Below, piece by piece: positions 30,707 through 39,796 of a stretch of DNA of 64,000 bases (position 1 is the stretch's first letter; every line of letters starts with the position of its first letter). The notes below the pieces were generated by a model, which saw nothing but the letters and a program-made list of their open reading frames with translations, was not told the origin of the DNA and did no database searches. A program made the position numbers and the translations under genes. The DNA is from Bacillus atrophaeus (lineage in GTDB: Bacteria > Bacillota > Bacilli > Bacillales > Bacillaceae): contig NZ_LSBB01000020.1 in NCBI RefSeq assembly GCF_001584335.1, positions 905,655 to 969,654 on the forward strand. Reading direction: 5' to 3'.

Positions 30707-31664
30707 ATGACAATTGAAGTGAGAAAAAATTTAGTTTCAGAAAACAAATACAAACTGAAATGTCCAAATGCAATGAGCGCTGAATACATTACAATCCACA
30801 ATACGGCCAATGATGCGCCAGCTAAAAATGAAATCAGTTTCATGAAGAATAATACAAGTTCGACAAGCTTCCATTTTGCAGTTGATGACAAAGAAGTGAT
30901 TCAAGGGTTACCGTTAAATCGCAAACGCATGGCACACAGGAGACGGCACAAACGGCACAGGGAACCGTAGGTGTGGAAATCTGCTATAGTAAGTCAGGAG
31001 GTGCTAAATACAAGGCGGCGGAGGCTTTAACAATTAAGTTTGTGGCGCAACTGCTTAAAGAGCGAGACTGGGGCGTTGATCGAGTCCGCAAGCATCAAGA
31101 TTGGAATGACAAGTATTGTCCGCACCGAATCTTATCAGAGGGACGAAGGAACAAGGTTAAGGCTGCCATTGAAAAAGAATTAAAGGCATTGGGCGGAAAG
31201 ATTCCTAGTTCTTCAGGGATTTCGTCAGGTTCAACTTATACAGTCAAAAAAGGGAGATATTCTTTCAGGAATTGCTAAGGCTAAAGGAGTAAACGTGGCA
31301 AACCTTCAGAGCTGGAATAACATTAAGGATCCGAATAAAATCAAAGTTGGCCAAAAGTTGAAACTTAAAGGCCCCAGTTCTTCCAGCACTAAATCAAATA
31401 GAAAAAAATCAGCCTTCTCTTTGACTTCGGGTGTCTTTAAAGTAACAAGCCGATGACAAAAGGGGATAAAGTAAAGCAAATTCAGAAAGCGCTGGCGGCT
31501 CTTTATTTCTATCTGGATAAAAGCGCTAAAACTTTGGAATTGATGGCTATTGCGGAGCAAAGACAGCAAATGCAGTCAAACGGTTCCAGTCAATGTACGG
31601 GCCGACGGCTGATGGGGTTTACGGACAGAAAACAAAAGTAAAATTAGAATCGTTACTGGAATAA
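30707..31664 (+). pseudogene. Frameshifted phage N-acetylmuramoyl-L-alanine amidase (CwlA-like endolysin)
   Basis: The N-terminal amidase_2 domain is clear: EYITIHNTANDAPAKNEISF, FHFAVDDKEVIQG, then after a shift VEICYSKSGGAKYKAAEA and KHQDWNDKYCPHRIL with the zinc ligands. A LysM module ([28 protein letters not shown]) and a PG_binding_1 tail (KGDKVKQIQKALAALYFY ... GVYGQKTKVKLESLLE) follow in other frames. At least four frame changes are needed, so it is dead. It follows the holin remnant in normal lysis-module order and resembles cwlA of the skin prophage. Confidence 0.85.
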
Positions 31665-31668
31665 TAAA

Positions 31669-31705
31669 ATGCCCTCTCTTTTTCCAGGGAGAAGGCTTTT
31701 CAAAA
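31669..31705 (+). terminator. Terminator after the amidase remnant
   Basis: GCCCTCTC and GGGAGAAGGC pair across a short T-rich loop, followed by TTTTC. Confidence 0.7.
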
Positions 31706-31753
31706 TTGGTTGTAATAAAAAATAAAAAAAAGAAAATGTTAAAATGAAAGGAG

Positions 31754-32182
31754 ATGATTACTGTGAAAAAAATAATTGTAATGGTGATCTTATGTTTTTC
31801 GTTAAGTTCTATCACAGTAGAAGCTGTCAAACAAGAACAACACCAGAATACAGAAGTTTCACAGGAACTATTTGGTGTTTTTATGCATGAACTTTTCTTT
31901 AAAGATATATTAAACAGTGTCCGGGAATTCTATAAAGATGACTCAATCTCTGTTACCATTAAAGGAGGCGTTGAATTATCGAAAGACAAAGAAGGAAGGT
32001 ATATAATGAAGTTTATTGTGCTGCCTCATTCAAAGCTTCCAGGGAAAAAGGACAAGAATTCAGGAACCGATACTTTGACTTTTAGAGTAAACCCGTTCCT
32101 TTTGGGCTCTGATTCTAAAGATAGAATATCAGCAGTCACATTTCTAAATCTAGAACATAAAGATCCAACAAAACAAAATTGA
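31754..32182 (+). CDS. Secreted DUF3888-like protein
   Basis: This 142-residue protein has a short signal peptide (KKIIVMVILCFSLSSITVEA). The mature part has a helix-rich start (LFKDILNSVREFYKDD) and a beta-rich end (SVTIKGGVELSKDKEGRYIM, FIVLPHSKLPG). This pattern fits the small exported DUF3888 family of Bacilli, whose function is unknown; the family call is from memory. AAAGGAGATGATTACT upstream suggests that the real start may be the GTG at 31763 (GTGAAAAAAATAATT), giving three fewer residues. Confidence 0.6.
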   Translation: MITVKKIIVMVILCFSLSSITVEAVKQEQHQNTEVSQELFGVFMHELFFKDILNSVREFYKDDSISVTIKGGVELSKDKEGRYIMKFIVLPHSKLPGKKDKNSGTDTLTFRVNPFLLGSDSKDRISAVTFLNLEHKDPTKQN

Positions 32183-32224
32183 TAAAACAGGGCACTCTAC
32201 ATAGTTTGTCCTCTTTTCGAAAAA

Positions 32225-32307
32225 AGATTCCAGTCTTCGCAGGATAAACAGCTGACAGCATTTACGGACCGAAAACGAAAGCGAAACTGGAAGCATTATT
32301 GAAATAA
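32225..32307 (+). pseudogene. Second endolysin C-terminal remnant
   Basis: After FQSSQDKQLTAF the frame shifts into YGPKTKAKLEALLK and stop, the same PG_binding_1 ending as in the amidase remnant 600 bp upstream. It is a separate, shorter copy of a CwlA-type tail. Confidence 0.75.
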
Positions 32308-32686
32308 AAAAGGTCCTCCAACATGGGGGGCACTTTTAACCTTTTAAGATTCGTGATCAAATCTATAACAGTAACAGTCAAAGGATCAAAAATGTACAAG
32401 TGAAATCCGGTCTGTATATTACGGCTGCTGATAAGTAAGTGCAGGTTAAAACCAAGTAATCACAAAAATGCCTTCTCATAACGAGAGGGCTTTTTTTTCG
32501 TTATGAATTTTCATTGTTTCTTTTTTTCGTTATGAATTTTCATTGTTTCTTTTTTTAGTAATGTATTCATTGATTTTCAGTACAAGGCAAACAGCAATAA
32601 ACATGATTATAACAAGGAGCAAAAACTTAAGGATTTTCCAAAATAGAAGATGATTCCGGCAGTTAAAGCTATTAGAAAAGTAATGA
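32308..32686. other. Non-coding stretch with a terminator and a tandem repeat
   Basis: A short piece readable as ITVTVKGSKMYKVKSGLYIT (about 32360-32440) may be another lysin relic. A hairpin GCCTTCTC-ATAAC-GAGAGGGC with a T run (32469-32498) and a 29-bp tandem repeat follow. No intact gene is seen. Confidence 0.5.
32492..32549 (+). repeat. 29-bp tandem repeat (two copies)
   Basis: The unit begins TTTTTTTCGTTATGAA and ends CATTGTTTC; copies are 32492-32520 and 32521-32549. It directly follows a terminator T run. Confidence 0.85.
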
Positions 32687-32905
32687 TCACTGTGTTTTTT
32701 CTTCATTAATAGGTTTTAAGAAAAGTGTTATCGATAATCCCGATAAGCAAATTAAAAGATAACCAATGAGGGCTGTGTAAATCATTACACTGTTGAGAAG
32801 GTATAATGATGAGATATAGGAAATGACCAACAGAGAGACAGCAAGTCCAATTAATAAACAAAGTGTTTTTAATTTAGACAGCCTCAAATGTTTTGACTCT
32901 GGCAT
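32687..32905 (-). CDS. Small membrane protein, two helices
   Basis: This 72-residue protein has a basic N-terminus and two hydrophobic segments (LKTLCLLIGLAVSLLVISYI and VMIYTALIGYLLICLSGLSI). Its start overlaps the end of the next small membrane gene, suggesting a two-gene unit. The start has no clear ribosome-binding site. Unknown function. Confidence 0.5.
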   Translation of the reverse strand: MPESKHLRLSKLKTLCLLIGLAVSLLVISYISSLYLLNSVMIYTALIGYLLICLSGLSITLFLKPINEEKTQ

Positions 32906-33080
32906 TTTTTTTAAATACGAAAGGGATGCCTATGTAGAAACCTACAAAAAAGGCGAATATTAAAGACCATATCAATCCTAATATCGAGATGTTGCCTTCT
33001 TGAAAAATTCCGTCAAATGACCAACTGCTAAGTATAATGAATCCAAAAATATAAACAAAGGACAATATAATCTTGATCAA
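32874..33080 (-). CDS. Small membrane protein, two helices
   Basis: This 68-residue protein starts at a TTG with GGAGG about nine bases upstream. Two hydrophobic stretches (IILSFVYIFGFIILSSW and GLIWSLIFAFFVGFYIGIPF) are separated by a short loop. It overlaps the following gene by 32 bases. Immunity proteins of small bacteriocins often look like this, but no bacteriocin gene is seen here. Confidence 0.55.
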   Translation of the reverse strand: MIKIILSFVYIFGFIILSSWSFDGIFQEGNISILGLIWSLIFAFFVGFYIGIPFVFKKNARVKTFEAV

Positions 33081-33096
33081 GTGATCTTCCTCCTTT

Positions 33097-33420
33097 AATA
33101 ATAATATACACTATGAGAAGATTGATTTGGGAAATGGTTTTACAGTTGAGATGGGTATAAGCACAGATTTTGGAATTGATAAAATTAAGACTCAAGCAAC
33201 ACAGTCTAAAACTGCCACTGGGTACTATGCAATAAAAGATGCAGGCATTAAGCTTTATGATATCCGGGTAAGTAACAACTACACTTACCAATATGGGAAA
33301 GCTATTTTCAAATAGCAAAATCCACCTAGTGCTTCAGCTTCTGGGTTTGCTGGTTGGTCAGGCGAAATAACTTATAAAAAAACAGTTAATTTAGATCCAG
33401 CAGCAAAAGACTCAATATAA
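33097..33420 (+). pseudogene. Truncated secreted-protein remnant with in-frame amber stop
   Basis: One frame reads YEKIDLGNGFTVEMGISTDF ... VSNNYTYQYGKAIFK, then TAG (33313-33315), then QNPPSASASGFAGWSGEITY ... NLDPAAKDSI and stop. The N-terminus is missing at the junction with the opposite-strand genes. The composition suggests a small exported beta protein, but I do not recognise it. Confidence 0.6.
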
Positions 33421-33495
33421 TTGGAAAAAGACGAAGAGAAAATAACGATATAATACAAGCTGTATACATATAATTTCGTTTGGAAGGAGATTGAT

Positions 33496-34017
33496 ATGAT
33501 AATTAAAATGACTCAATTTAATAAGAAGGATTTTAATAAACCAAACGAATGTTTCATTGTGTCGGGAAGAATTATCCCAACATTTGAAAACAATGTGTGG
33601 AAATATACAGAGGAGGTATTTTCTAAACCTTATATCAAGAAATATGAAGATGATGAAATTGATAACAGTTATATTCAAGAAGAGGGGAAAGTTGTATTTT
33701 TTTATTACGTTGAAAACAACTGCGTTGGTCGGATTAAGATTCGTTCTAATTGGAATGGATATGCACTAATTGAAGACATTGCTGTTGCAAAAGATTATAG
33801 AAAAAATGGTGTTGGGACAGCATTATTAAATAAAGCTATTGAGTGGGCAAAGGAGAATCACTTTAGTGGTCTTATGCTTGAAACACAAGATATTAATGTT
33901 TCAGCTTGTCATTTTTATGCCAAAAATAACTTTGTAATAGGTGCAGTCGATACTATGCTTTATTCAAACTTTTCAACATCAAATGAGTATGCGATTTTTT
34001 GGTATTATAAATTTTAA
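33496..34017 (+). CDS. satA: GNAT acetyltransferase, SatA/YyaR-like streptothricin acetyltransferase
   Basis: This 173-residue GNAT protein has the acetyl-CoA site AVAKDYRKNGVGTALLNKA and the ending SACHFYAKNNFVIGAVDTML. Nearly the whole length matches what I remember of B. subtilis YyaR/SatA, which inactivates streptothricin by acetylating its beta-lysine. The ATG is preceded by GGAAGGAG. It stands alone between remnants, so it is an accessory resistance gene, probably a paralogue of the chromosomal one. Confidence 0.8.
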   Translation: MIIKMTQFNKKDFNKPNECFIVSGRIIPTFENNVWKYTEEVFSKPYIKKYEDDEIDNSYIQEEGKVVFFYYVENNCVGRIKIRSNWNGYALIEDIAVAKDYRKNGVGTALLNKAIEWAKENHFSGLMLETQDINVSACHFYAKNNFVIGAVDTMLYSNFSTSNEYAIFWYYKF

Positions 34018-34047
34018 TAAATTAAATTCCTTGAGGAACAAGTCTAT

Positions 34048-34878
34048 CTATATATTTAGGGGTAGAGAATAGCCGAGGTTTCTTAAATTTTTAAACGTTT
34101 CTGTTTCTCCTGTAGACGTTGCAGAGGAAGAAGCATCATTTTCAGTTGTAGTGGAAGTTTCACTTGATGCCTTTGGTGTAGTAGGCTGTATTGCTGTTGG
34201 TTTAGACGTTGTCGCTTTTTTAACTGCAGTGGTTTTCTCTTTCACACATCCATTAAATCCTCTGTCAGTCACATATCCATTCTTACTCCAAATTGAAAGC
34301 TTCTCTGTTTTTGCTTCTTGCTCGTCTTTCTTAAATTGATCTATGTATTTCGTATTTGGCTCATATACATATGCTACTCTGGCCAATCCTTCTTTTAGCA
34401 ATGTTTCCTGAACAGACTTGCCATCGACATAAACGTAAGCTAACAATCTTCCATATTTATCTCGGTGGTCACCTTTATCAAATTCCATTTGCAGTTTGCC
34501 GTCGCTAACCAATTCTTTGTTTCGTTTAGATGCATCCTCACCATATGGCTGAACACAAGAGTCTGGCTTTTTAGACTCAGGAGTGTCTACAAGTAAGTAA
34601 CGAACTGTATCTACGTTCCCGTTGTATTTAACTTTAATTGTGTCTCCATCAACAGCTCTATCTAAAGTAACATCGACCAATTCCTTATCGTCTTTTACCT
34701 CGGATTTGTCAGCAGTCTTTTCTTTTTTAGCATCCTTTTGTTCTGTCTGTTTAGCATCCTTAGAAACATGTTGGGTTTATTTAGATTCTGTACTGCTTTT
34801 TTCAGTATCATTTGAGCCGCTGACAGCCAATGATAAGCTTAAAGTGAATGCAGCAAAGCCTAATATTACTTTCTTCAA
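34048..34878 (-). pseudogene. yncB: YncB-like thermonuclease, interrupted near its N-terminus
   Basis: The SNase domain is complete: VDVTLDRAVDGDTIKVKYNG, YLLVDTPESKKPDSCVQPYG, DKYGRLLAYVYVDGKSVQE and LARVAYVYEPNTKYI hold the catalytic Arg/Glu/Asp. It matches YncB, an extracellular DNase. A TTG start at 34878 with AAAGGGG upstream gives a signal-like sequence, but codon 34 is TAA (34777-34779) in the same frame, and the lipobox Cys is Ser (AVSGS). A TTG at 34680 could restart the domain without export. A Thr/Ser-rich C-terminal extension ends in FKNLRNL, which looks like a cut-off Excalibur domain. Confidence 0.8.
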
Positions 34879-35317
34879 TGTAATTTCCCCTTTTTCAGAA
34901 TGTGAGTTCTCTATCTATATCGGTAGACTATCAATAATTATAATCCTGTATCCAGTCCTTTCAAGTTAATTTTTAAATAAAACCTTATATAAATAAAAGT
35001 TTAAAAGTGAGCAAAATGTATTGTTTTAAAAAAAGGTCGGTGGTACTATCTTTTTGGAATGAGGTATTAATTGTCAAAAGAGAAAAAATATTCATCTGTG
35101 AGTTTTCATAAGAGGTTGTAAAAATTAACAAGTAAGGGAGAAACCTGTACCAAGACAAGAAAAAGGGTCCTTTAATTTGTTGAAACAACAACTGTATCTT
35201 TATTAATGGACCCTCTTTCACCTTCTGTTCAAAGGACAACAAGAAGAGTCCTTTCCATTTAGTTGAACTCTTAGTTTGCTATATAAAATTTTATGAATAG
35301 CCAATAATGGATACTCT
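34879..35317. other. Non-coding stretch between yncB and the TetR gene
   Basis: It contains GGGTCC (about 35166) and GGACCC (about 35207) arms flanking some 35 bases, followed by CTTTC, possibly a weak hairpin. No gene is seen. Confidence 0.45.
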
Positions 35318-35869
35318 TTATTTAAGTATAATCTGATTTCGTTCTAGTAAAGTCCATAAATGTTCGGTGATTTCTTCTACAGGATAAGGCATCAATTGCG
35401 TTATCCACCACTCTATTACACCAATTATTGCGGAGGACCAAAACTGAATGAGGATCTCCTTGTTCATATTTTGATTTATTCCATTTAATTGCAATTGTTC
35501 CCTTAACCCTTCTTTCATGACAGTTAATAATTTATTTCGGAAGGTGGGGACCCCTTTATTTGTTAACAATGTATGGTAGATAAAAGAGTGTTCCTCTAAA
35601 TATTTAAATATCTGTAGTAAAGTTGTTTTAGAAGGGTAGCTTCCAGAACCTTTGGGCAAGCAATAAATAAGCAATTCCTGTATTTCTCTTTCAATGCATT
35701 GTTCTAATAAGTCGAATTTATCTTTGTAATGTAAATAGATCGTTCCTCTATTAACATCTGCTCTTTCCGCAATGGAGTTTATGGTGATATCTTCAAAATC
35801 GTTCTCCGCGATTAAACTAATAAGTGCTTCCTCTATAGCTTTTTTAGATTTTTTAATTCTTTTATCCAT
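35318..35869 (-). CDS. TetR/AcrR-family regulator
   Basis: This 183-residue protein has the helix-turn-helix ITINSIAERADVNRGTIYLHY (residues ~28-48) and a C-terminal TetR_C domain. GGGAGG lies before the ATG. It is divergent from the ketopantoate-reductase-like gene, which it probably represses; an inverted repeat lies between them. Confidence 0.85.
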   Translation of the reverse strand: MDKRIKKSKKAIEEALISLIAENDFEDITINSIAERADVNRGTIYLHYKDKFDLLEQCIEREIQELLIYCLPKGSGSYPSKTTLLQIFKYLEEHSFIYHTLLTNKGVPTFRNKLLTVMKEGLREQLQLNGINQNMNKEILIQFWSSAIIGVIEWWITQLMPYPVEEITEHLWTLLERNQIILK

Positions 35870-35968
35870 AATATCCTCCCTAATAGGATCGTTTAATTAA
35901 AGAATAGACCCATTACGTTAATTATAATGAACAAAAGTATGAAAAGAAACAGATGTTTATTTTCTTGT

Positions 35969-35999
35969 TAATGAACAAATACCTTTAATCTGTTCGTTA
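35969..35999. promoter_or_regulatory. Inverted repeat, possible TetR operator
   Basis: TAATGAACA (35969-35977) and TGTTCGTTA (35991-35999) are inverted with one mismatch, between the divergent regulator and reductase genes. The 13-bp spacer is long for a single TetR dimer, so this is tentative. Confidence 0.4.
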
Positions 36000-36151
36000 T
36001 TAAACAATATCTGTTTAATTAACTATTGAAGCATAGATAGACTGTTGGTAAAATTGAACAAAATAGACAGTTGTTCAACAATCAACAACCATCTATTAAT
36101 ATCATAAAAAAAACTTTAACTATAAAGATTCTATAGAAGGGGAGTTTTACG

Positions 36152-37096
36152 ATGAAAGTATTGGTTTATGGTGCTGGTGTTTTGGGAAGTTATCTTGCCC
36201 ACTCATTATTACGAGGAGGAAACAATGTTTCCATTTTAGCTAGAGGGAGGCGGTATGAACAATTGAAAGAAGATGGAATTGTTATTCGACATCATTTCCA
36301 ACGAAAAAATACTGTCGATGCAGTAAATGTAATTGATAAACTACAACCTGAAGAACACTACGATCTCATATTTGTGGTGATGAAATACAATCAATTTTCA
36401 TCGGTTCTCCCGATTTTAGCTGAAAATATAAGTAACAATATTGTGATTGTTGGGAATAACGCTGATGCTGCAAATATGCAAACATTCCTAAATAAAAATA
36501 GCAAAGTTAAAAAAAATATTGCGTTTGGTTTTCAAATTAGTGGGGGGATGAGGGAAGAAAATGGTCGTGTTATTTTTATTCGGGGGGGAGGACAAATGGT
36601 AATCGGTAGCTTAGACGGTGGCTTATCATTTAAATCTACATTAGAGAAGGCTTTTAAGGAAGCGAAACATAAACTAAGTTTTAATGAAAATATTGATGGT
36701 TGGCTTAAAAGTCACTTCATACCGATTATTGCTATGAACTCAATCCATTATATCAATAACTTTGACTTTAAAAAAATAGCGAAGGATAAGAATGCATTAA
36801 TGCAGATGATTTCTGTAATGGATGAGGGGTTTATGGTTTTAGAAAAACTGGGATATCGAATTGACCCAGCATTTCAAGTGAATATGGTTCGTAACCATCG
36901 AAATTTTGTCTACCACGGTTTGAGAATATTTCACAAACTTTCGATGTTTAAATTTTTTGAGTGCTCCTTTAGCGAGATTAAAGCCTTATATGAAACATTT
37001 GATGAATTGAAAAAGGAAGCGAATATATCAACGCCAAATTTGGACGACCTTCAAAAACGATCAACTTCTAAGTATAGAGATGAGGTCAATCGTTAG
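36152..37096 (+). CDS. ApbA/PanE-like 2-dehydropantoate 2-reductase family protein
   Basis: This 314-residue protein has an N-terminal Rossmann fold (VLVYGAGVLGSYLAHSLLRG) and the family lysine/asparagine region (FVVMKYNQFSSV ... NAD). The C-terminal helical domain contains LKSHFIPIIAMN. Members reduce ketopantoate for coenzyme A synthesis, but this divergent copy under a TetR regulator more likely acts on another ketoacid. GAAGGGGAG precedes the ATG. The low GC and long leader differ from the core region. Confidence 0.8.
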   Translation: MKVLVYGAGVLGSYLAHSLLRGGNNVSILARGRRYEQLKEDGIVIRHHFQRKNTVDAVNVIDKLQPEEHYDLIFVVMKYNQFSSVLPILAENISNNIVIVGNNADAANMQTFLNKNSKVKKNIAFGFQISGGMREENGRVIFIRGGGQMVIGSLDGGLSFKSTLEKAFKEAKHKLSFNENIDGWLKSHFIPIIAMNSIHYINNFDFKKIAKDKNALMQMISVMDEGFMVLEKLGYRIDPAFQVNMVRNHRNFVYHGLRIFHKLSMFKFFECSFSEIKALYETFDELKKEANISTPNLDDLQKRSTSKYRDEVNR

Positions 37097-37177
37097 TAAT
37101 TCTCATATAAAATGTATATCTACCAAATTACTCATATAAATTCAATATAATATCACGATTGTGAAATAAAACGTATA

Positions 37178-37201
37178 CCCCCGTCCTGTTTTGGATGGGG
37201 G
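37178..37201. other. GC-rich hairpin
   Basis: CCCCCGTCC pairs with GGATGGGGG (one G-T pair). It is the first structure downstream of the reductase gene but lacks a T run on the plus strand. Confidence 0.5.
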
Positions 37202-37298
37202 ATTGGAAGAGTGATATTTTCGACTGAAAAACAACTCAATTTTATGACCCATTTTTACACGTACCTCGGCTGAGGGTGGATAAGGGGGGATAAATTAA

Positions 37299-37436
37299 AT
37301 GATGGGAAAAGTAGAGATAAGGGTCTCAACAACAACAAAGGATGAATTTTCGAAATGGACCCTTGTTCATGTCCCTGTACAAAACCATTATGAAAAAAAT
37401 AAAATAAATTTTAATTTTCTAGATATTTCAACTTGA
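37299..37436 (+). CDS. Possible 45-residue peptide
   Basis: Two adjacent ATG codons follow AAGGGGGGAT by about eight bases. The product (MMGKVEIRVSTTTKDEFSKW and 25 more residues) has no recognisable domain. I list it because of the ribosome-binding site; the rest of 37202-37664 shows no other gene. Confidence 0.3.
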   Translation: MMGKVEIRVSTTTKDEFSKWTLVHVPVQNHYEKNKINFNFLDIST

Positions 37437-37664
37437 ACACACCTCATAAAACAGTTGTTATTTGTATATGGAAATTTCCAAATAATCCTTTATCAAATTG
37501 TTTTTTCCTCTCCTTGAAAAATCCTTCTATCTTTTCTGTTATTAATTTAATAATTACTATACTATTTTTCCGCTTGACTTTTTTACTGTAGCCTTTTAAA
37601 GTATGGAATGTTGCTTAGACTATGTTTAACGACTTTGATACTGAAATTAGAGGTGGCTACTTAG

Positions 37665-38954
37665 ATGAAACAAAATGGAAATCCTTGGGCGCTATTGCCG
37701 CTAGTTTTATTTGTAGGCCTTTTTGTCGGCTCCGGTGTATTGACTGGAGATTTCTATAAATTGCCAATATTGATTGCGGCAATTATAGCATCGGCTTTTG
37801 CGCTTTCATTTAACCAGAAGCAATCGCTCAATCAGAAAATAGAATGGTTTGCTTCCGGTGCGGGACATCCTGATATTATTATTATGGTTATCATTTTTAT
37901 ATTAGCAGGTGCTTTTGCTTCTGCAGCTGAGGCGATGGGAGCGGTACATTCAACCGTCAACCTTGCATTGAGCATTATTCCGCAGCAGTTTATACTGCCA
38001 GGGCTTTTTATCATTGCTTGTTTTATTTCTGTTTCGATGGGGACATCAATGGGGACGATTGCAGCAGTTACTCCAATTAGCGCCGGTTTGAGTGGAGAAC
38101 TTGGCTTGTCCACTGCAATCGCTATTGCAGCTGTTGTCGGGGGAGCTATGTTTGGAGATAATCTTTCTTTTATTTCGGACACCACCATCGCGGCAGTACG
38201 GTCACAAAAAACACAAATGATGGATAAATTTAAAACGAATTTTTTGATCGTTTTGCCTGCTGCTATCATAACAGTCATTTTATTATTTTTTATACCGACA
38301 GGACATGTAGGACATATCGGAGCTGAATCTTACAGCTGGTTTAAAGTACTTCCTTATGTCGCCGTGTTAGTCTTTGCGTTAATTGGTTTTAATGTGGTGG
38401 CTGTCATTTTTGGCGGATTGATCTTAACAGGAATTATAGGGTTTGCAAGCGGCAGCTTGACGCTTGAATCTTATTTTAAAGCAATTACGGATGGAATTGC
38501 CGGAATGTCTGATCTTATCATCCTTTCAATGTTAATTGGCGGAATGGTCGGCGTCATGAAACAAAACGGAGGGATTGACTTTTTACTGGGATTCATTTCT
38601 AAAAGAATCCATTCGAAAAAAGGTGCTGAAGCCGGTATTGCCGGATTGGTCAGCGTTACGAACTTAGCTACTGCCAATAATACGATTGCTATTATTGCAG
38701 CCGGGCCGATTGCCAAAAATATAGCAGATGAATTTAAAATCGACAATAGAAAGTCGGCAAGTATCTTAGATATCTTTTCCTGCGTGATACAAGGCTTAAT
38801 TCCTTATGGCGCGCAGATGTTATCGGCCGGGAAGTTTGGAAATATTTCACCTGTCAGCATCTTGCCTTACTCTTTCTATCCTGTTTTAATCGGGATCTGC
38901 GGCATCATAGCAATTATATTCGGACTACCAAAATTCACAAGAAATACGAAATAA
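37665..38954 (+). CDS. NhaC-type Na+/H+ antiporter family protein
   Basis: This 429-residue protein has about eleven membrane helices. The core motifs GTSMGTIAAVTPISAGL and VVGGAMFGDNLSFISDTTIAA, with an Asp in the membrane region, are typical of the NhaC/YheL antiporter group. It should exchange sodium or another cation, or an organic acid, for protons. AGAGGTGGC precedes the ATG and a strong terminator follows. It stands alone. Confidence 0.85.
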   Translation: MKQNGNPWALLPLVLFVGLFVGSGVLTGDFYKLPILIAAIIASAFALSFNQKQSLNQKIEWFASGAGHPDIIIMVIIFILAGAFASAAEAMGAVHSTVNLALSIIPQQFILPGLFIIACFISVSMGTSMGTIAAVTPISAGLSGELGLSTAIAIAAVVGGAMFGDNLSFISDTTIAAVRSQKTQMMDKFKTNFLIVLPAAIITVILLFFIPTGHVGHIGAESYSWFKVLPYVAVLVFALIGFNVVAVIFGGLILTGIIGFASGSLTLESYFKAITDGIAGMSDLIILSMLIGGMVGVMKQNGGIDFLLGFISKRIHSKKGAEAGIAGLVSVTNLATANNTIAIIAAGPIAKNIADEFKIDNRKSASILDIFSCVIQGLIPYGAQMLSAGKFGNISPVSILPYSFYPVLIGICGIIAIIFGLPKFTRNTK

Positions 38955-38960
38955 AGATAA

Positions 38961-38992
38961 AAAAAGGTACCAAACGGTACCTTTTTCTTTTT
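38961..38992 (+). terminator. Terminator of the antiporter gene
   Basis: AAAAAGGTACC and GGTACCTTTTT pair around CAAAC-like loop bases, followed by CTTTTTTT. Confidence 0.88.
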
Positions 38993-39099
38993 TTAACCAG
39001 AATTCATAAAAACGTATGTAAATGATGAAAAATGATTATAGAGAGTGATGTTTTAATTTTACGGAGTCATCCCTTCGGTTAAAGTTTTTGATCTGTGGA

Positions 39100-39300
39100 A
39101 GATACATCCAAGTTGCTTTTTATATGCCGGAAGATTCGAATGTTGAATTATCTTCGTTTTATTACTATGAAAAGTTAGGTGACGAATACAAAAGACTAGA
39201 AGTTATGCCGATAACTGACGAAAATGATTGTCTTGGCTTATCAAAGAAAACACCAACCAGACTATGAAGAAGCAAAAGGTAAAGAAACTACTCATCATGA
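39100..39300 (+). pseudogene. Unrecognised gene fragment
   Basis: One frame reads VAFYMPEDSNVELSSFYYYE and then LGDEYKRLEVMPITDENDCL without a start; the end shifts into HQDYEEAKGKETTHHEATFV and stop. It looks like the tail of a small soluble protein cut off on its left side. Family unknown. Confidence 0.4.
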
Positions 39301-39302
39301 AG

Positions 39303-39686
39303 CTACTTTTGTATGATCTGAATAAGGTTGCCGCATGTATCGTCGAAGACAGCTACTGTGACTTCTCCCATTTTTGTCGGTTCCATAGTGAACTTCACGC
39401 CTTTTTCCATTAATCGTTTGTACTCTTTTCGAATATCTGTAACGCCAAACATTGTTGCTGGGAAGCCCTCGGCGAATATCTTCTTTTGATACTCCTTGGC
39501 GGCAGGATGTTCATTCGGTTCGAGTAAAAGCTCGGTTCCGTCTTGATCCTCTTCAGAAACAAGTGTTATCCACCTAAATTTCCCCATGGGAACGTCCTCT
39601 TTTTTTACAAACCCCAGTTTTTCTGTATAAAACTCCAGTGCCTTGTCTTGATCTTGTACGAATATACTGGTAACAATGATTTTCAT
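39303..39686 (-). CDS. VOC/glyoxalase-family protein
   Basis: This 127-residue single-module protein has the VOC pattern: IIVTSIFVQDQDKALEFYTE at the start, a central ATMFGVTDIRKEYKRL strand-helix and VAVFDDTCGNLIQII at the end. Family members bind metal and act as lyases, dioxygenases or drug-binding proteins. The frame continues to 39761, but the ATG at 39686 has AAAGGAGG upstream. It follows an ArsR-type gene, which may control it. Confidence 0.85.
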   Translation of the reverse strand: MKIIVTSIFVQDQDKALEFYTEKLGFVKKEDVPMGKFRWITLVSEEDQDGTELLLEPNEHPAAKEYQKKIFAEGFPATMFGVTDIRKEYKRLMEKGVKFTMEPTKMGEVTVAVFDDTCGNLIQIIQK

Positions 39687-39796
39687 ACTGTTTTTGCCTC
39701 CTTTGATATTTATGACCCATGGAACTGTGCTAACAATCTGGCTGCAAGCAAACCAACCCACACAATTGTCAGTAGCCCTGTTCCGATTTTATAAAA

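Noticed and set aside
32492..32549. The tandem 29-bp units as a possible CRISPR-like array
   Set aside because: Only two units exist and there are no spacers between them; it is simple tandem duplication.
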